Below, one piece after another: positions 8,554 through 16,270 of a DNA stretch of 28,303 nucleotides (its first letter is position 1; every line of letters begins with the position of its first letter). Below the pieces are notes generated by a model. It saw nothing but the letters and a program-made list of their open reading frames with translations, ran no database searches and was not told where the DNA came from. The translations under genes were made by a program, and so were the position numbers. The DNA comes from Bacillota bacterium (GTDB lineage: Bacteria; Bacillota; Clostridia; Acetivibrionales; DTU013): positions 1 to 28,303 of the forward strand of contig JAEZLF010000048.1 in the NCBI GenBank assembly GCA_023435925.1, given 5' to 3'.

Positions 8554-9201
8554 ATGATAAGAGTTGTCATAGCGGACGACCAGCCGGTGATAAGGGACGG
8601 ACTTAGATTCATACTGGAGCAGGATAACGAGATCAAAGTAGTCGCCTGTGTGGGGAACGGGAACGAAGCGTTCAGCATGTGTGAGGAATTTCAGCCCGAC
8701 ATGGTTTTAATGGATGTTGTCATGCCTGTATGCGACGGCGTGGAAGGCACCAGACTCATAAAGGAGACGTTCGGAAGGATAAAGGTGCTGATCCTTACCA
8801 CGTTCAATGACGATGAAAAAATATCAGATGCGTTGAAAAACGGTGCAGACGGTTATGTATTGAAAGATATTGATTCGGATGAACTGCTCCTGACTATAAA
8901 AAGTATCAACAAGGGCTTGAGGGTCATGCATGAGGATGCCTACAGCCACGTACTGAAAAAGCTCAAAACAAGCAGGGATGTATATGGTATACCGGATGAA
9001 TTAAAGGACATGGGATTGACAGATAGAGAAATAGAAATAATGAAAATGATTGTGTTCGGTAAAAGTAACAAGGAAATTGCCTCATCCCTGTATATGACAG
9101 AAGGCAGCATCCGGAATCTGATTTCTTCCATTTTAATGAAAACAAAGCAGAAGAGTCGTACGCAACTGGCTGTATTTGCAGTGAAGAACAATATTATTTA
9201 G
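8554..9201 (+). CDS. NarL/FixJ-family response regulator
   Basis: A 215-residue regulator. The receiver domain has D8/D9, phospho-acceptor D54 in VLMDVVMP, Thr in LILTTFND and Lys104 in YVLKD. A C-terminal LuxR-type helix-turn-helix (about 150-212) has LTDREIEIMKMIVFGKSNKE and MTEGSIRNLISSILMK. One point is odd: the usual recognition pattern TVKNHV/I is GSIRNLI here. The ATG is preceded by GAGGAGATG, 5-9 nt upstream. The gene is 32 bp after its cognate kinase and 211 bp before the sugar-binding protein gene, the probable target. Confidence 0.94.
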   Translation: MIRVVIADDQPVIRDGLRFILEQDNEIKVVACVGNGNEAFSMCEEFQPDMVLMDVVMPVCDGVEGTRLIKETFGRIKVLILTTFNDDEKISDALKNGADGYVLKDIDSDELLLTIKSINKGLRVMHEDAYSHVLKKLKTSRDVYGIPDELKDMGLTDREIEIMKMIVFGKSNKEIASSLYMTEGSIRNLISSILMKTKQKSRTQLAVFAVKNNII

Positions 9202-9262
9202 CAGATTTTCACCCTGAATACGCTGAACAGCACATTTCAGGCCATCGCAAAATACTATATGA

Positions 9263-9301
9263 ATGACATATGTCTCGGACTATGACATATGTCATTTTTT
9301 T
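9263..9301 (+). terminator. Terminator after the NarL-type regulator; also a duplicated palindrome
   Basis: A perfect 12-bp stem (ATGACATATGTC at 9263-9274 with GACATATGTCAT at 9284-9295), 9-nt loop, followed by seven Ts. This is a good intrinsic terminator shape, although the stem is AT-rich. Each arm contains the perfect palindrome GACATATGTC, so the site is equally two direct copies of a dyad, 19 bp centre to centre, upstream of the transporter operon. Confidence 0.75.
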
Positions 9302-9321
9302 ATATCATAATTCCATGACAC

Positions 9322-9349
9322 TTCAATCACATTCTGTTACATTTATTAT
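9322..9349 (+). promoter_or_regulatory. Weak candidate promoter of the second transporter operon
   Basis: TTCAAT (9322-9327) and TATTAT (9344-9349) are 16 bp apart. The -10 matches the consensus at five of six positions and the -35 at three. A start near 9356 would leave a leader of about 57 nt before the binding-protein gene, which has AAGGAGG in front of its ATG. Confidence 0.3.
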
Positions 9350-9412
9350 CTATATTCCAACCTAAATTAATTATAGGATTAATTTACCATAGAATAAAAG
9401 GAGGATTTCTAT

Positions 9413-10774
9413 ATGGTTAAAAAATTATACGCTCTGTTGCTGGCTGTCGTCATGCTGATAAGCGTGGGTGCATGCGGCACCAAAGCCAGTGAACCTGCTG
9501 CAGCCGAAACGACAACTGAAGCAGTTGAACCGGCCCCGGAGGCCACACCTGAGGAGACAGCGAAGGATGAACCAAAGGAAGTGAAACCGGAAGACATCAA
9601 GGGAAACGTCGTTATGTGGAACTGGGAAAACCAGGACCAGCTTAAGATCTCTATTGCAGACTTTAACACCAGGTATCCCAATGTATCTGTAGAATCAGTG
9701 AATGTAGCATCAGCCGATTATGTGAAGAAGATCCAGACAGCAGTCGCTGCAGATGGGCAGCTGCCGGATGTCATCCGGGGAGAGATGAATTTCAGAGGTA
9801 CGCTTTTCACAATGGGTATTCTGGACGACCTGGCAGGCGCACCCTACAACTTTGACAAGAGCAAGGTGCCGGAGCAGGCCTGGCCTCTTGTGACCGATGA
9901 CAGCGGGATTGTTCTGGGAGCTCTCACCCAATTCAACCCCTCGGGAATTGCATACAGACGCAGTACCGCGAAGGAATTTCTCGGAACGGATGACCCAAAG
10001 GAAATACAGGCGATGTTCAGTTCCTGGGACGATGTCATCAACAAGTTCAAGGATGCGAAGCTGGGCTCCAAGAAGCTCTTTGCCTTCAGAAGCGTAAGAG
10101 ATATTTTCACAATCGTTGACGGGTATAACCCTACAAATCCAATTGAAGGCGATATCATCAAATTTAGAGAGGTCTATACACCGACATTCCAGTTAATCGA
10201 AAGGATGTACAAAACCGGCATCATCGATAAGCTGGATATGTGGACTCCTGCATGGAATGCCAGCTTTGCAGCGGAAAACTACGCTTTTGCCGCAGCGGCC
10301 CCATGGTTCCTTAAGTACGTTGTTGAACCAAACGATCCCGATGGATCGGGCGACTGGGGAATCACCATCCCGCCGGGAGGAATGTTCAACTGGGGAGGTA
10401 TCTGCCTGTCTGTTTGGAAGGATTCTAAGGTGAAGGATGCATCCTGGGCGTATATTGCGGATCAGATACTGAATGAACAAGGCGTAAAAAACGCTTTTGA
10501 TATCGGAATGAACATCACTCCGGTAAAGGAATTCATGGATAAACCAGGCTTCTACAGCAAGGCAGAGACCTACTGGGGTGGCCAGGATGTAGGAAAATTC
10601 TTTATGGACAATATGAGTGCCGTTAAAGTGAAGAAACTCGGCAAATATGACACGTACCTTGAAGCAAACTTTGTACTTGGCCTGCAGGAAATTAAAGCCG
10701 GCAAGACCGCTGATGAGGCCGTAAGTACAATGATAGCGGATATTAAGAAAAATGTTCCGGAATTAAAGGAATAA
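9413..10774 (+). CDS. Extracellular sugar-binding lipoprotein of ABC transporter (second operon)
   Basis: A 453-residue solute-binding lipoprotein. The signal peptide ends in the lipobox SVGAC with acylated Cys21. An unusually long acidic, Pro/Thr/Ala-rich linker (about residues 22-62, EPAPEATPEETAKDEP) holds the domain off the membrane. The binding domain begins GNVVMWNWENQDQLK, typical of SBP_bac_1 family proteins for oligosaccharides. AAGGAGG precedes the ATG. Two permease genes follow on the same strand. The degenerate GH94 phosphorylase gene at the end of the operon suggests a beta-linked disaccharide or short glucan as substrate; that is inference from context. Confidence 0.93.
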   Translation: MVKKLYALLLAVVMLISVGACGTKASEPAAAETTTEAVEPAPEATPEETAKDEPKEVKPEDIKGNVVMWNWENQDQLKISIADFNTRYPNVSVESVNVASADYVKKIQTAVAADGQLPDVIRGEMNFRGTLFTMGILDDLAGAPYNFDKSKVPEQAWPLVTDDSGIVLGALTQFNPSGIAYRRSTAKEFLGTDDPKEIQAMFSSWDDVINKFKDAKLGSKKLFAFRSVRDIFTIVDGYNPTNPIEGDIIKFREVYTPTFQLIERMYKTGIIDKLDMWTPAWNASFAAENYAFAAAAPWFLKYVVEPNDPDGSGDWGITIPPGGMFNWGGICLSVWKDSKVKDASWAYIADQILNEQGVKNAFDIGMNITPVKEFMDKPGFYSKAETYWGGQDVGKFFMDNMSAVKVKKLGKYDTYLEANFVLGLQEIKAGKTADEAVSTMIADIKKNVPELKE

Positions 10775-10803
10775 CAGCGTATTTGATTTGATGAGCAACA
10801 CCT

Positions 10804-10828
10804 GGAGAGGCGGATTCCCCGCCTCTCC
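10804..10828 (+). terminator. Intercistronic stem-loop between binding protein and permease genes
   Basis: Perfect 10-bp GC-rich stem (GGAGAGGCGG with CCGCCTCTCC, 5-nt loop) 30 bp after the binding-protein stop, followed by CATTTTA and then the permease gene. The weak T-run suggests partial termination or 3'-end protection, giving more binding protein than permease. The first transporter operon has an equivalent hairpin with a different sequence. Confidence 0.65.
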
Positions 10829-10852
10829 CATTTTACTGATGGGGGTCCTGAT

Positions 10853-11770
10853 ATGAGAAGGTCAAAGCTGGCTGCTCCATATGTTTTTATTACACCATAT
10901 TTTATTCTATTCTTCGCTTTTTCATTTTTGCCGATACTGTATACGCTATTTATAAGCTTCAGTAACTGGAATGGTTACTCGGAAATGACTTCCGCCGGTC
11001 TGGGCAATTATGGGAGAATGCTGGAAAATGGCGAATTTTTATTGGCACTAAAAAATACGGCTATCATTATGCTTTATTTGATACCCATACAACTGATACT
11101 GGGTATCATACTGGCGAATATAATTCATTCCAGACTTGTCAGACTGAAGGAATTTTTCAAAACAGCAGTATTTGCACCGTACTTCACCATTCCTATTGCC
11201 TCAGGCCTGCTCTGGGCCTTCCTCTTTGACGGTACCTCAGGTACCATCAACCAATTGCTTCAGGCGGTGCATATTATCAGCGAACCAATTGAGTGGTTGG
11301 GTAATCCGGCATTATCCAAGATTACCATAGCCATTATTATGCTTTGGAGATACTTGGGATATACGGTAATTTTCTTTCTAGCCGGTTTTGTATCCATTCC
11401 TGAGGAGCTTTTTGAAGCGGCGCGTGTAGACGGCGCCAGGGCATGGCACAACTTCTGGAACATCTCGCTGCCCATGATCAAGCCAATTACCATCTACATG
11501 GTTGTCACATCCATGATCGGCGGCTTTCAGACTTTTGACGAGCCCAATATCATCTACACTCAGGGGAATTATCTTTACGGGCCTTACAGCGGAGGCCCCG
11601 ACGGCACTGCCCTGACCATGGTCATGCTCATGGGCAAGGGTGCCTTCCAGAACATGCAGTACGGTTACGGTGCCGCTGTGGCCTATGGCATGTTCATCGT
11701 TATTTCTGTATTTTCCTTTGTTTCCATTAAGCTGATGACCGGGAGGGACTATTCTGATGCAAGGAACTAG
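10853..11770 (+). CDS. Carbohydrate ABC transporter permease, MalF-like (CUT1)
   Basis: A 305-residue inner-membrane permease with about six helices. The EAA loop EELFEAARVDGARAWHNFWN followed by ISLPMIKP is complete, including the conserved Gly. The ATG has a G-run (GGGGG) about 8 nt upstream. The stop overlaps the start of the next permease gene by 14 bp, so the two are translated together. It is preceded by the binding-protein gene and a hairpin. No ATPase gene is present nearby. Confidence 0.94.
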   Translation: MRRSKLAAPYVFITPYFILFFAFSFLPILYTLFISFSNWNGYSEMTSAGLGNYGRMLENGEFLLALKNTAIIMLYLIPIQLILGIILANIIHSRLVRLKEFFKTAVFAPYFTIPIASGLLWAFLFDGTSGTINQLLQAVHIISEPIEWLGNPALSKITIAIIMLWRYLGYTVIFFLAGFVSIPEELFEAARVDGARAWHNFWNISLPMIKPITIYMVVTSMIGGFQTFDEPNIIYTQGNYLYGPYSGGPDGTALTMVMLMGKGAFQNMQYGYGAAVAYGMFIVISVFSFVSIKLMTGRDYSDARN

Positions 11771-12581
11771 AAAATATGAAATTATCATGTATTCTATATT
11801 GGCCATTGCTTCCGTATGTGCTTTAATACCATTTTATCTGATGGTCATCATGAGCTCATATGATTCTAATGCGCTGTTTACCGGCTTGCACTTGCTTCCG
11901 GGAGACCATTTTGCTATAAACATGACCGAAGTGTTCATGAATGCAGGTTTTGGCCGTTATTATTTCAACAGCTTCTATATTGCTGTTTTATGCGTGATAT
12001 TGACTGTCCTGGTCAGCGCTATGTGCGGGTATGGACTCTCAAAATACAGGTTCAGAGCAAAAAAAACGGCCTACAATCTGGTGTTGCTGACAATGATGCT
12101 GCCACCCCAGTTGGGTTTGGTTGCTTTCGTATGGGAAATGAAAATAATAGGCTGGACGGATACCCACTGGCCTCTCATCGTTCCCGCTGCCGTAAACGCC
12201 TTCGCAGTGTACTGGATGAGGCAGTACATTATACAGGGTGTGCCGGATGAGATTATTGAAAGCGCAAGGATTGACGGCTGTTCGGAATACGGCATCTTTT
12301 TCAGGATTGTATTGTCCTTTATTAAGCCTGCACTGGGGTCTCAGGCCTTGCTTTCCTTTATGGCCTCTTGGAACAGCTACCTTTTACCCCTTGTGCTAAT
12401 AAACAAGCAAAATAAGTATACGGTAACACTTGGACTGGCGACGCTGGATGCCATGTACAGAATGAATTACGGAGCAAGGATTACCGCCCTTTTAGTAGGT
12501 ACAATACCTATGTTCCTCATGTTCCTTATATTCTCGAAATCGCTTATTAAAGGCTTGACAGCAGGGTCGGTAAAAGGTTGA
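11757..12581 (+). CDS. Carbohydrate ABC transporter permease, MalG-like (CUT1)
   Basis: A 274-residue inner-membrane permease, the second half of the transport channel. The EAA loop DEIIESARIDGCSEYGIFFR is near the expected position, and the C-terminal part ends in a helix with FLMFLIFSKSLIKGLTAGSVKG, a typical MalG-type C-terminus. The start lies inside the preceding permease gene, with GGGAGG about 10 nt upstream. After its stop there is no evident terminator, so transcription may run into the GH94-derived gene 143 bp downstream. Confidence 0.94.
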   Translation: MQGTRKYEIIMYSILAIASVCALIPFYLMVIMSSYDSNALFTGLHLLPGDHFAINMTEVFMNAGFGRYYFNSFYIAVLCVILTVLVSAMCGYGLSKYRFRAKKTAYNLVLLTMMLPPQLGLVAFVWEMKIIGWTDTHWPLIVPAAVNAFAVYWMRQYIIQGVPDEIIESARIDGCSEYGIFFRIVLSFIKPALGSQALLSFMASWNSYLLPLVLINKQNKYTVTLGLATLDAMYRMNYGARITALLVGTIPMFLMFLIFSKSLIKGLTAGSVKG

Positions 12582-12724
12582 ACGGTACACTGCCGACCCG
12601 GATTTATAACGCATCGATTAAGTGGGAGACATCATTCGCCTCGTAATATATTACCGCCAGCTAAAGCTCTGTCCAGTTGCGTTAACATGAAAGTGAGCAA
12701 AAGCTGATAAGGGAGGGAATCCTC

Positions 12725-13681
12725 ATGCAAAGTAAATGTGTAATAGAGGAAATCAACATGCTAAACAGGTCATATGAACCAGAGAGACGGCAGCTGCTTC
12801 TGCTCGCTGCACTACAGCATGAGGATGGTAGCTTTCCCTATAGTTATCGGCTGGGCAACCATGAAATCTTTCCATTGTGGTTTATTTATACTGCAATTAC
12901 ATATATAAAAGAAACAGGAGATTTTGATTTTCTGGACGTGGTAATGCCTCTATATAAGCATCTGCAAGCTGCCTTCAATGTGTTTTACAGTCAGTTACAG
13001 ACCTGTTTCGTACCCTGGCCGGATAGTCCGGATTACCTCACAGCAAAGAAAGAGTGCATAACCCTGGAAAACATAATTACTGCATGCTTGCTAATATATG
13101 TCGGTAAGGATTTGACAGATCTGCTGAAATATTCAGGATTGCATACTGAAGCCACTGAAACAGCCAATCTGTTAGAACAGATAACCTCCCACAGCTTCGC
13201 TTTTTGTGAAACCGAATGGTTTCGGCAATTACAGATCTTTTACAATAAAAGAGCCTGCCGCTGTAGCCACCCATTGAGGCAGAGTGAATACTATGAAGAA
13301 ATAAACAAATTCATCTATTCTCACATACTGAGAATATTAATCCACTGCAACAGGAAAATAGCCAGTGACTATTGGCCTTTAGCCTCGCCGGAATGGGACA
13401 GAAAAGCGGTGACAGAGTGGATTTTAGGCATAAAGCCGGGCTTTAGAGGCCTTTTTGTCGACCCATGCATTCCCGATACCTTTGAAGCCTATGAAGTAAA
13501 AAGGTATTACAGGAATGCAATATATCGTATTTCCGTCCTGAATCCCCAGCACATCACGTCAGATGTGAAAAAGCTTGTAGTTGACGGTGCTGAATATCTT
13601 GGGAACATGCTTCCCAACTTTGCCGACGGCAATATCCATATAGTAGAAGTCACAATGGGGTCGTTGCATTGTATACAGTAA
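12725..13681 (+). pseudogene. Degenerate GH94 (cellobiose-phosphorylase-type) protein, internally deleted
   Basis: An open frame of 318 residues. The N-terminal part (RRQLLLLAALQHEDGS, EIFPLWFIYTAITYIKETGD) resembles the start of the GH94 (alpha/alpha)6 barrel. The C-terminal part is diagnostic: AVTEWILGIKPGFRGLFVDP and CIP, then KLVVDGAEYLGNMLPNF. GH94 enzymes are usually about 800 residues. Here the N-terminal beta-sandwich and linker are absent, roughly 100 residues before the AVTEWILG block are missing, and the catalytic DWND motif reads as PWPDS, without the first Asp. It is therefore probably inactive as a phosphorylase. The frame is nevertheless intact and has a strong GGGAGGG ribosome site, so a short protein may still be made. 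It stops 6 bp before the converging stress-protein gene, at the edge of module 2. Confidence 0.7.
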
Positions 13682-13685
13682 TATT

Positions 13686-13745
13686 CTTTAGTATGCTTCA
13701 ATACCAGACGCGCCGCTGCTTCTCAAGATGGTTGTAATCCGATCC
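13686..13745 (-). repeat. Right copy of the 60-bp direct repeat (3' end of stress-protein gene)
   Basis: Matches 6509-6568 at 58 of 60 positions. It covers the last codons and stop of the intact stress-protein gene plus 2 bp beyond the stop. The start-to-start distance between copies is 7177 bp, and the enclosed DNA carries exactly the second sensor/transporter/GH94 module. Confidence 0.92.
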
Positions 13746-14185
13746 ACCTTGTCTTCATCCGCTTTCATGCTGAAGAGTACCTTGCCGCGCTTGACTTCAC
13801 TCTCAAAATGCCTGCTTCTGCTTTCGGGGATTCCCAGATCAACAAGCCCTCCGACGATACCGCCTGTCACTGCTCCTGAAAGCAGGCCGGTAATCGGTCC
13901 TGCTGCTGCAATAATACCCAGGCCGGGAATCATTAGGCTTCCCGCGCCAAGCAAAAACCCGGCTACTCCGCCAAGTACTCCTCCTGAAATGACTCCATCC
14001 GATATGTTATCATTGACTTGTGTAGAATCTTTTTCCATTCTGCTTTCTACTCCTGGACCGCCCTCGTCTCCCTGCTTTGCGACAATGGAAATATCACTTG
14101 TCCGCAGACCTTGATCCTTTATTTTTCTTGCAGCCATTTCAGCATAATCCTGACTATCAAATAGTCCTACTATCGTTTTTGACAT
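13688..14185 (-). CDS. YflT-like general stress protein (GSP17M domain) with glycine-rich core
   Basis: A 165-residue protein. The N-terminal part (MSKTIVGLFDSQDYAEMAAR, KIKDQGLRTSDISIVAKQG) matches the heat-induced/general stress protein 17M domain. A central Gly/Ala-rich hydrophobic stretch (about 62-115) could insert in or lie along the membrane. The C-terminal part GKVLFSMKADEDKVDRITTI repeats the ferredoxin-like pattern of the family. Function is not known beyond stress association. The ATG at 14185 has GGGAGGAG about 6 nt upstream; a longer start at 14212 lacks a site. The last 60 bp occur a second time at 6509-6568. Its stop is 6 bp from that of the converging GH94-derived gene, with no terminator between. 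Confidence 0.8.
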   Translation of the reverse strand: MSKTIVGLFDSQDYAEMAARKIKDQGLRTSDISIVAKQGDEGGPGVESRMEKDSTQVNDNISDGVISGGVLGGVAGFLLGAGSLMIPGLGIIAAAGPITGLLSGAVTGGIVGGLVDLGIPESRSRHFESEVKRGKVLFSMKADEDKVDRITTILRSSGASGIEAY

Positions 14186-14352
14186 AAAAACTCCTCCCAG
14201 GCCTGATATCATTTCATTTCACTTCACATACAATATGCCATTGTTATCATTGCAAAAATGTGGGTAAATTATTCACAGTCGATGTAAAATGTAACTTATT
14301 TGTGGTATCATATTTTGTATAATGATTTTTGTTTTTATGTCGGGGGTGAAGA

Positions 14353-14844
14353 ATGCAGTCGAAGAGTTCCATTTTTATTTTTTTGCTTGTCATCATGATA
14401 CCTATTCTGGCGATCTCAACAAATCATGAGATTTTTTTTGCTGTCACTTCCCTCCTCCTGGCTGCCGTCGCTGTAAGATACATTTACAAACAGCTTTCAG
14501 GCGAGAGTTTTTTAGATAACGATATAGATGACGAGCTCGAAGAAGAGCTTGAAGAGCTGATTCATATAGATGTAAAGAGAGTTGGTATCGGCATAAGCGT
14601 TGCATATAACCTGCTGACCATACTTTTTCTATGCTACTGTGCCTTTTTTCTGGATACCATCCTCTTAAAGGCTGTTGCTTCGCTGGCGATTATTCTTCAG
14701 ATACATTTCATTATGAAAAAGATCAGAAAAGCTTCTGCTGCCTATAACCCTGATAAGCATAAACCTGAAATCCTTCTATCCGGCGTCTTGAATCTGGTAG
14801 TCATTATTTTTACCGTACTGAATAAACTGCATAAGCTCATATAG
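14353..14844 (+). CDS. Small integral membrane protein of unknown function
   Basis: A 163-residue protein not recognised as a named family. It has two helices at about residues 7-22 and 26-44, a strongly acidic cytoplasmic-type loop (DNDIDDELEEELEELIHID, about 54-72), then helices at about 80-100, 104-120 and 140-158. The ATG follows a G-rich site (GGGGGTGAAGA). A TATAAT at 14318-14323 upstream is a plausible -10. It converges on the DUF4097 lipoprotein gene with only 15 bp between stops. No partner can be inferred. Confidence 0.7.
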   Translation: MQSKSSIFIFLLVIMIPILAISTNHEIFFAVTSLLLAAVAVRYIYKQLSGESFLDNDIDDELEEELEELIHIDVKRVGIGISVAYNLLTILFLCYCAFFLDTILLKAVASLAIILQIHFIMKKIRKASAAYNPDKHKPEILLSGVLNLVVIIFTVLNKLHKLI

Positions 14845-14859
14845 CGGGAACCCGTCAGT

Positions 14860-15954
14860 TCAAGAATCCTTAGCCCTTTCCAAGTAAATGTTTCCTCTGT
14901 CAACATAAACGTCAATTGTGGGACCGCCTCCGTCAACATCACCATACAGTTCACCGGATGGCGCCTCCTCCAATTCGTCAGATGTCTGCTCCAGTTTGTT
15001 CACAATCCGCCCATATGTTGACTTTGCCAGAAGGGACCACCCGATTTCCCTGGGCATATTTAGCCGTATATTACCCTTTGCAGCCTTCAAAACATACCTG
15101 CCCTCAGACTCCACTCCCTCAAGATCCACATTCATATTGCCATAGGACGCATATAGCCTGGATTCAGCCTTCAACCGCGAATCCCTTACCGTGATGCTTC
15201 CGGCGGAAACATCACCGTCCAGCCTGCCTTCCAGATCTTCTATAATGGTTTCACCTTCTATAGACTTTAGTTTAACAGCTCCTGTAACATCCTTTAACCG
15301 GATGTTTCCTCTTCCGCATTCGAATTCGCCGGAGCCCTTCACTTCCATAATATCAATGTTTCCATTGTCAATCTCAGCTATTATTTTATTGATACTGCTG
15401 CGGTCAATTTTTATGTTGCCTCTCTCCAGTGTAAGGTTGACGGTTGATAGATTATCCATACCCGAAAGAAAAATCGTACCGCTTCCGGCTTTAATTTTGA
15501 ATGAGCGGATCGTATCAGGTACTTTTAGCTGAATATCATCCGTTCTTCGAAAAGGGGGCTTGAGGTCCTCCTCCGGCTCTTTTTTCAGCGTTATATCAAA
15601 GGATGTGCGATCCACCTGGTACTTTCTTTCATCAAGCAATTTCTCCAGTGATTCTTTTTTGGCAGGTCCCTTCAATTTTCTTTTCTCAATGATCTGCAGT
15701 TTCTCCCCGTCCCAGGGGGTAATTGTTATAACTCCATCCTGTGCCTCAATACTGATGCTGCTTTGCTTCTCAATATCAACTTCGGTGGTAACATCTTTCT
15801 CCACTGTATAGCCTATTGCCGGGCCATTGTAAGAATATGCCCTCTCAGCGTCGGATGTCATGCTGCAGCCCGCCCCAGATCCAGCCAGAAGAACTGCCGG
15901 CAGCAAGATACTCATGATTTTCATTTTCGTCGTCTTCATCATTTTTTTCGTCAT
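14860..15954 (-). CDS. DUF4097-type beta-helical lipoprotein
   Basis: A 364-residue predicted lipoprotein. The N-terminal signal ends in a GAGC lipobox with Cys30 (numbered from the chosen ATG). The rest consists of short repeated beta strands of the type seen in DUF4097/adhesin-like proteins: GNIKIDRSSI, GNIDIMEVKG, GNIRLKDVTG, GNMNVDLEGV, GNIRLNMP, GNIYLERA. The recurring GNI/GSI turns suggest a right-handed beta solenoid on the cell surface. I chose ATG 15954, which has GAGGG 7 nt upstream, over an in-frame GTG at 15972 with a poorer spacing. Biological role is unknown; some relatives occur with envelope-stress genes (family knowledge, not seen here). Confidence 0.8.
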   Translation of the reverse strand: MTKKMMKTTKMKIMSILLPAVLLAGSGAGCSMTSDAERAYSYNGPAIGYTVEKDVTTEVDIEKQSSISIEAQDGVITITPWDGEKLQIIEKRKLKGPAKKESLEKLLDERKYQVDRTSFDITLKKEPEEDLKPPFRRTDDIQLKVPDTIRSFKIKAGSGTIFLSGMDNLSTVNLTLERGNIKIDRSSINKIIAEIDNGNIDIMEVKGSGEFECGRGNIRLKDVTGAVKLKSIEGETIIEDLEGRLDGDVSAGSITVRDSRLKAESRLYASYGNMNVDLEGVESEGRYVLKAAKGNIRLNMPREIGWSLLAKSTYGRIVNKLEQTSDELEEAPSGELYGDVDGGGPTIDVYVDRGNIYLERAKDS

Positions 15955-16270
15955 CTTCAATCCCTCTGTCACCTATCTCCAAATGCATTCCCTGCAGTAT
16001 TGATACTTATCATGCCCGTTCTTTCATTTTTACACAGCTGGTAGAGACATATTTCTGAGTACTGTTTTATTTATATTGTATCATTTTATTGTATCTGCTT
16101 CATATACAAGCGCAGAATTTTTGTAGGATATATCTGTTTGGATTTTATTTCAAATATTATCAGTTTCAATTTTTCTTAGTAAAAAACGTTATCCTCCTTA
16201 ATCGTAAAACATGGTAATATGGAAAAAATTAAGGTAAACTGTAAACAAAACGTGTGACAGGGGAATGATT
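15955..16270. other. Divergent promoter region between DUF4097 and GH35 genes
   Basis: No gene is visible. The region is AT-rich and must hold promoters for both diverging genes. Just before the GH35 ribosome site there is a tandem GTAAACT/GTAAACA (around 16233-16247), a possible operator half-site pair, and TAATAT near 16213-16218 could be a -10. I have no strong evidence for either. Confidence 0.35.

Noticed and set aside
14269..14277. TTATTCACA, a match to the DnaA-box consensus
   Set aside because: It is a single box in a short stress-gene intergenic region. A replication origin would show a cluster and an AT-rich unwinding element; neither is here.
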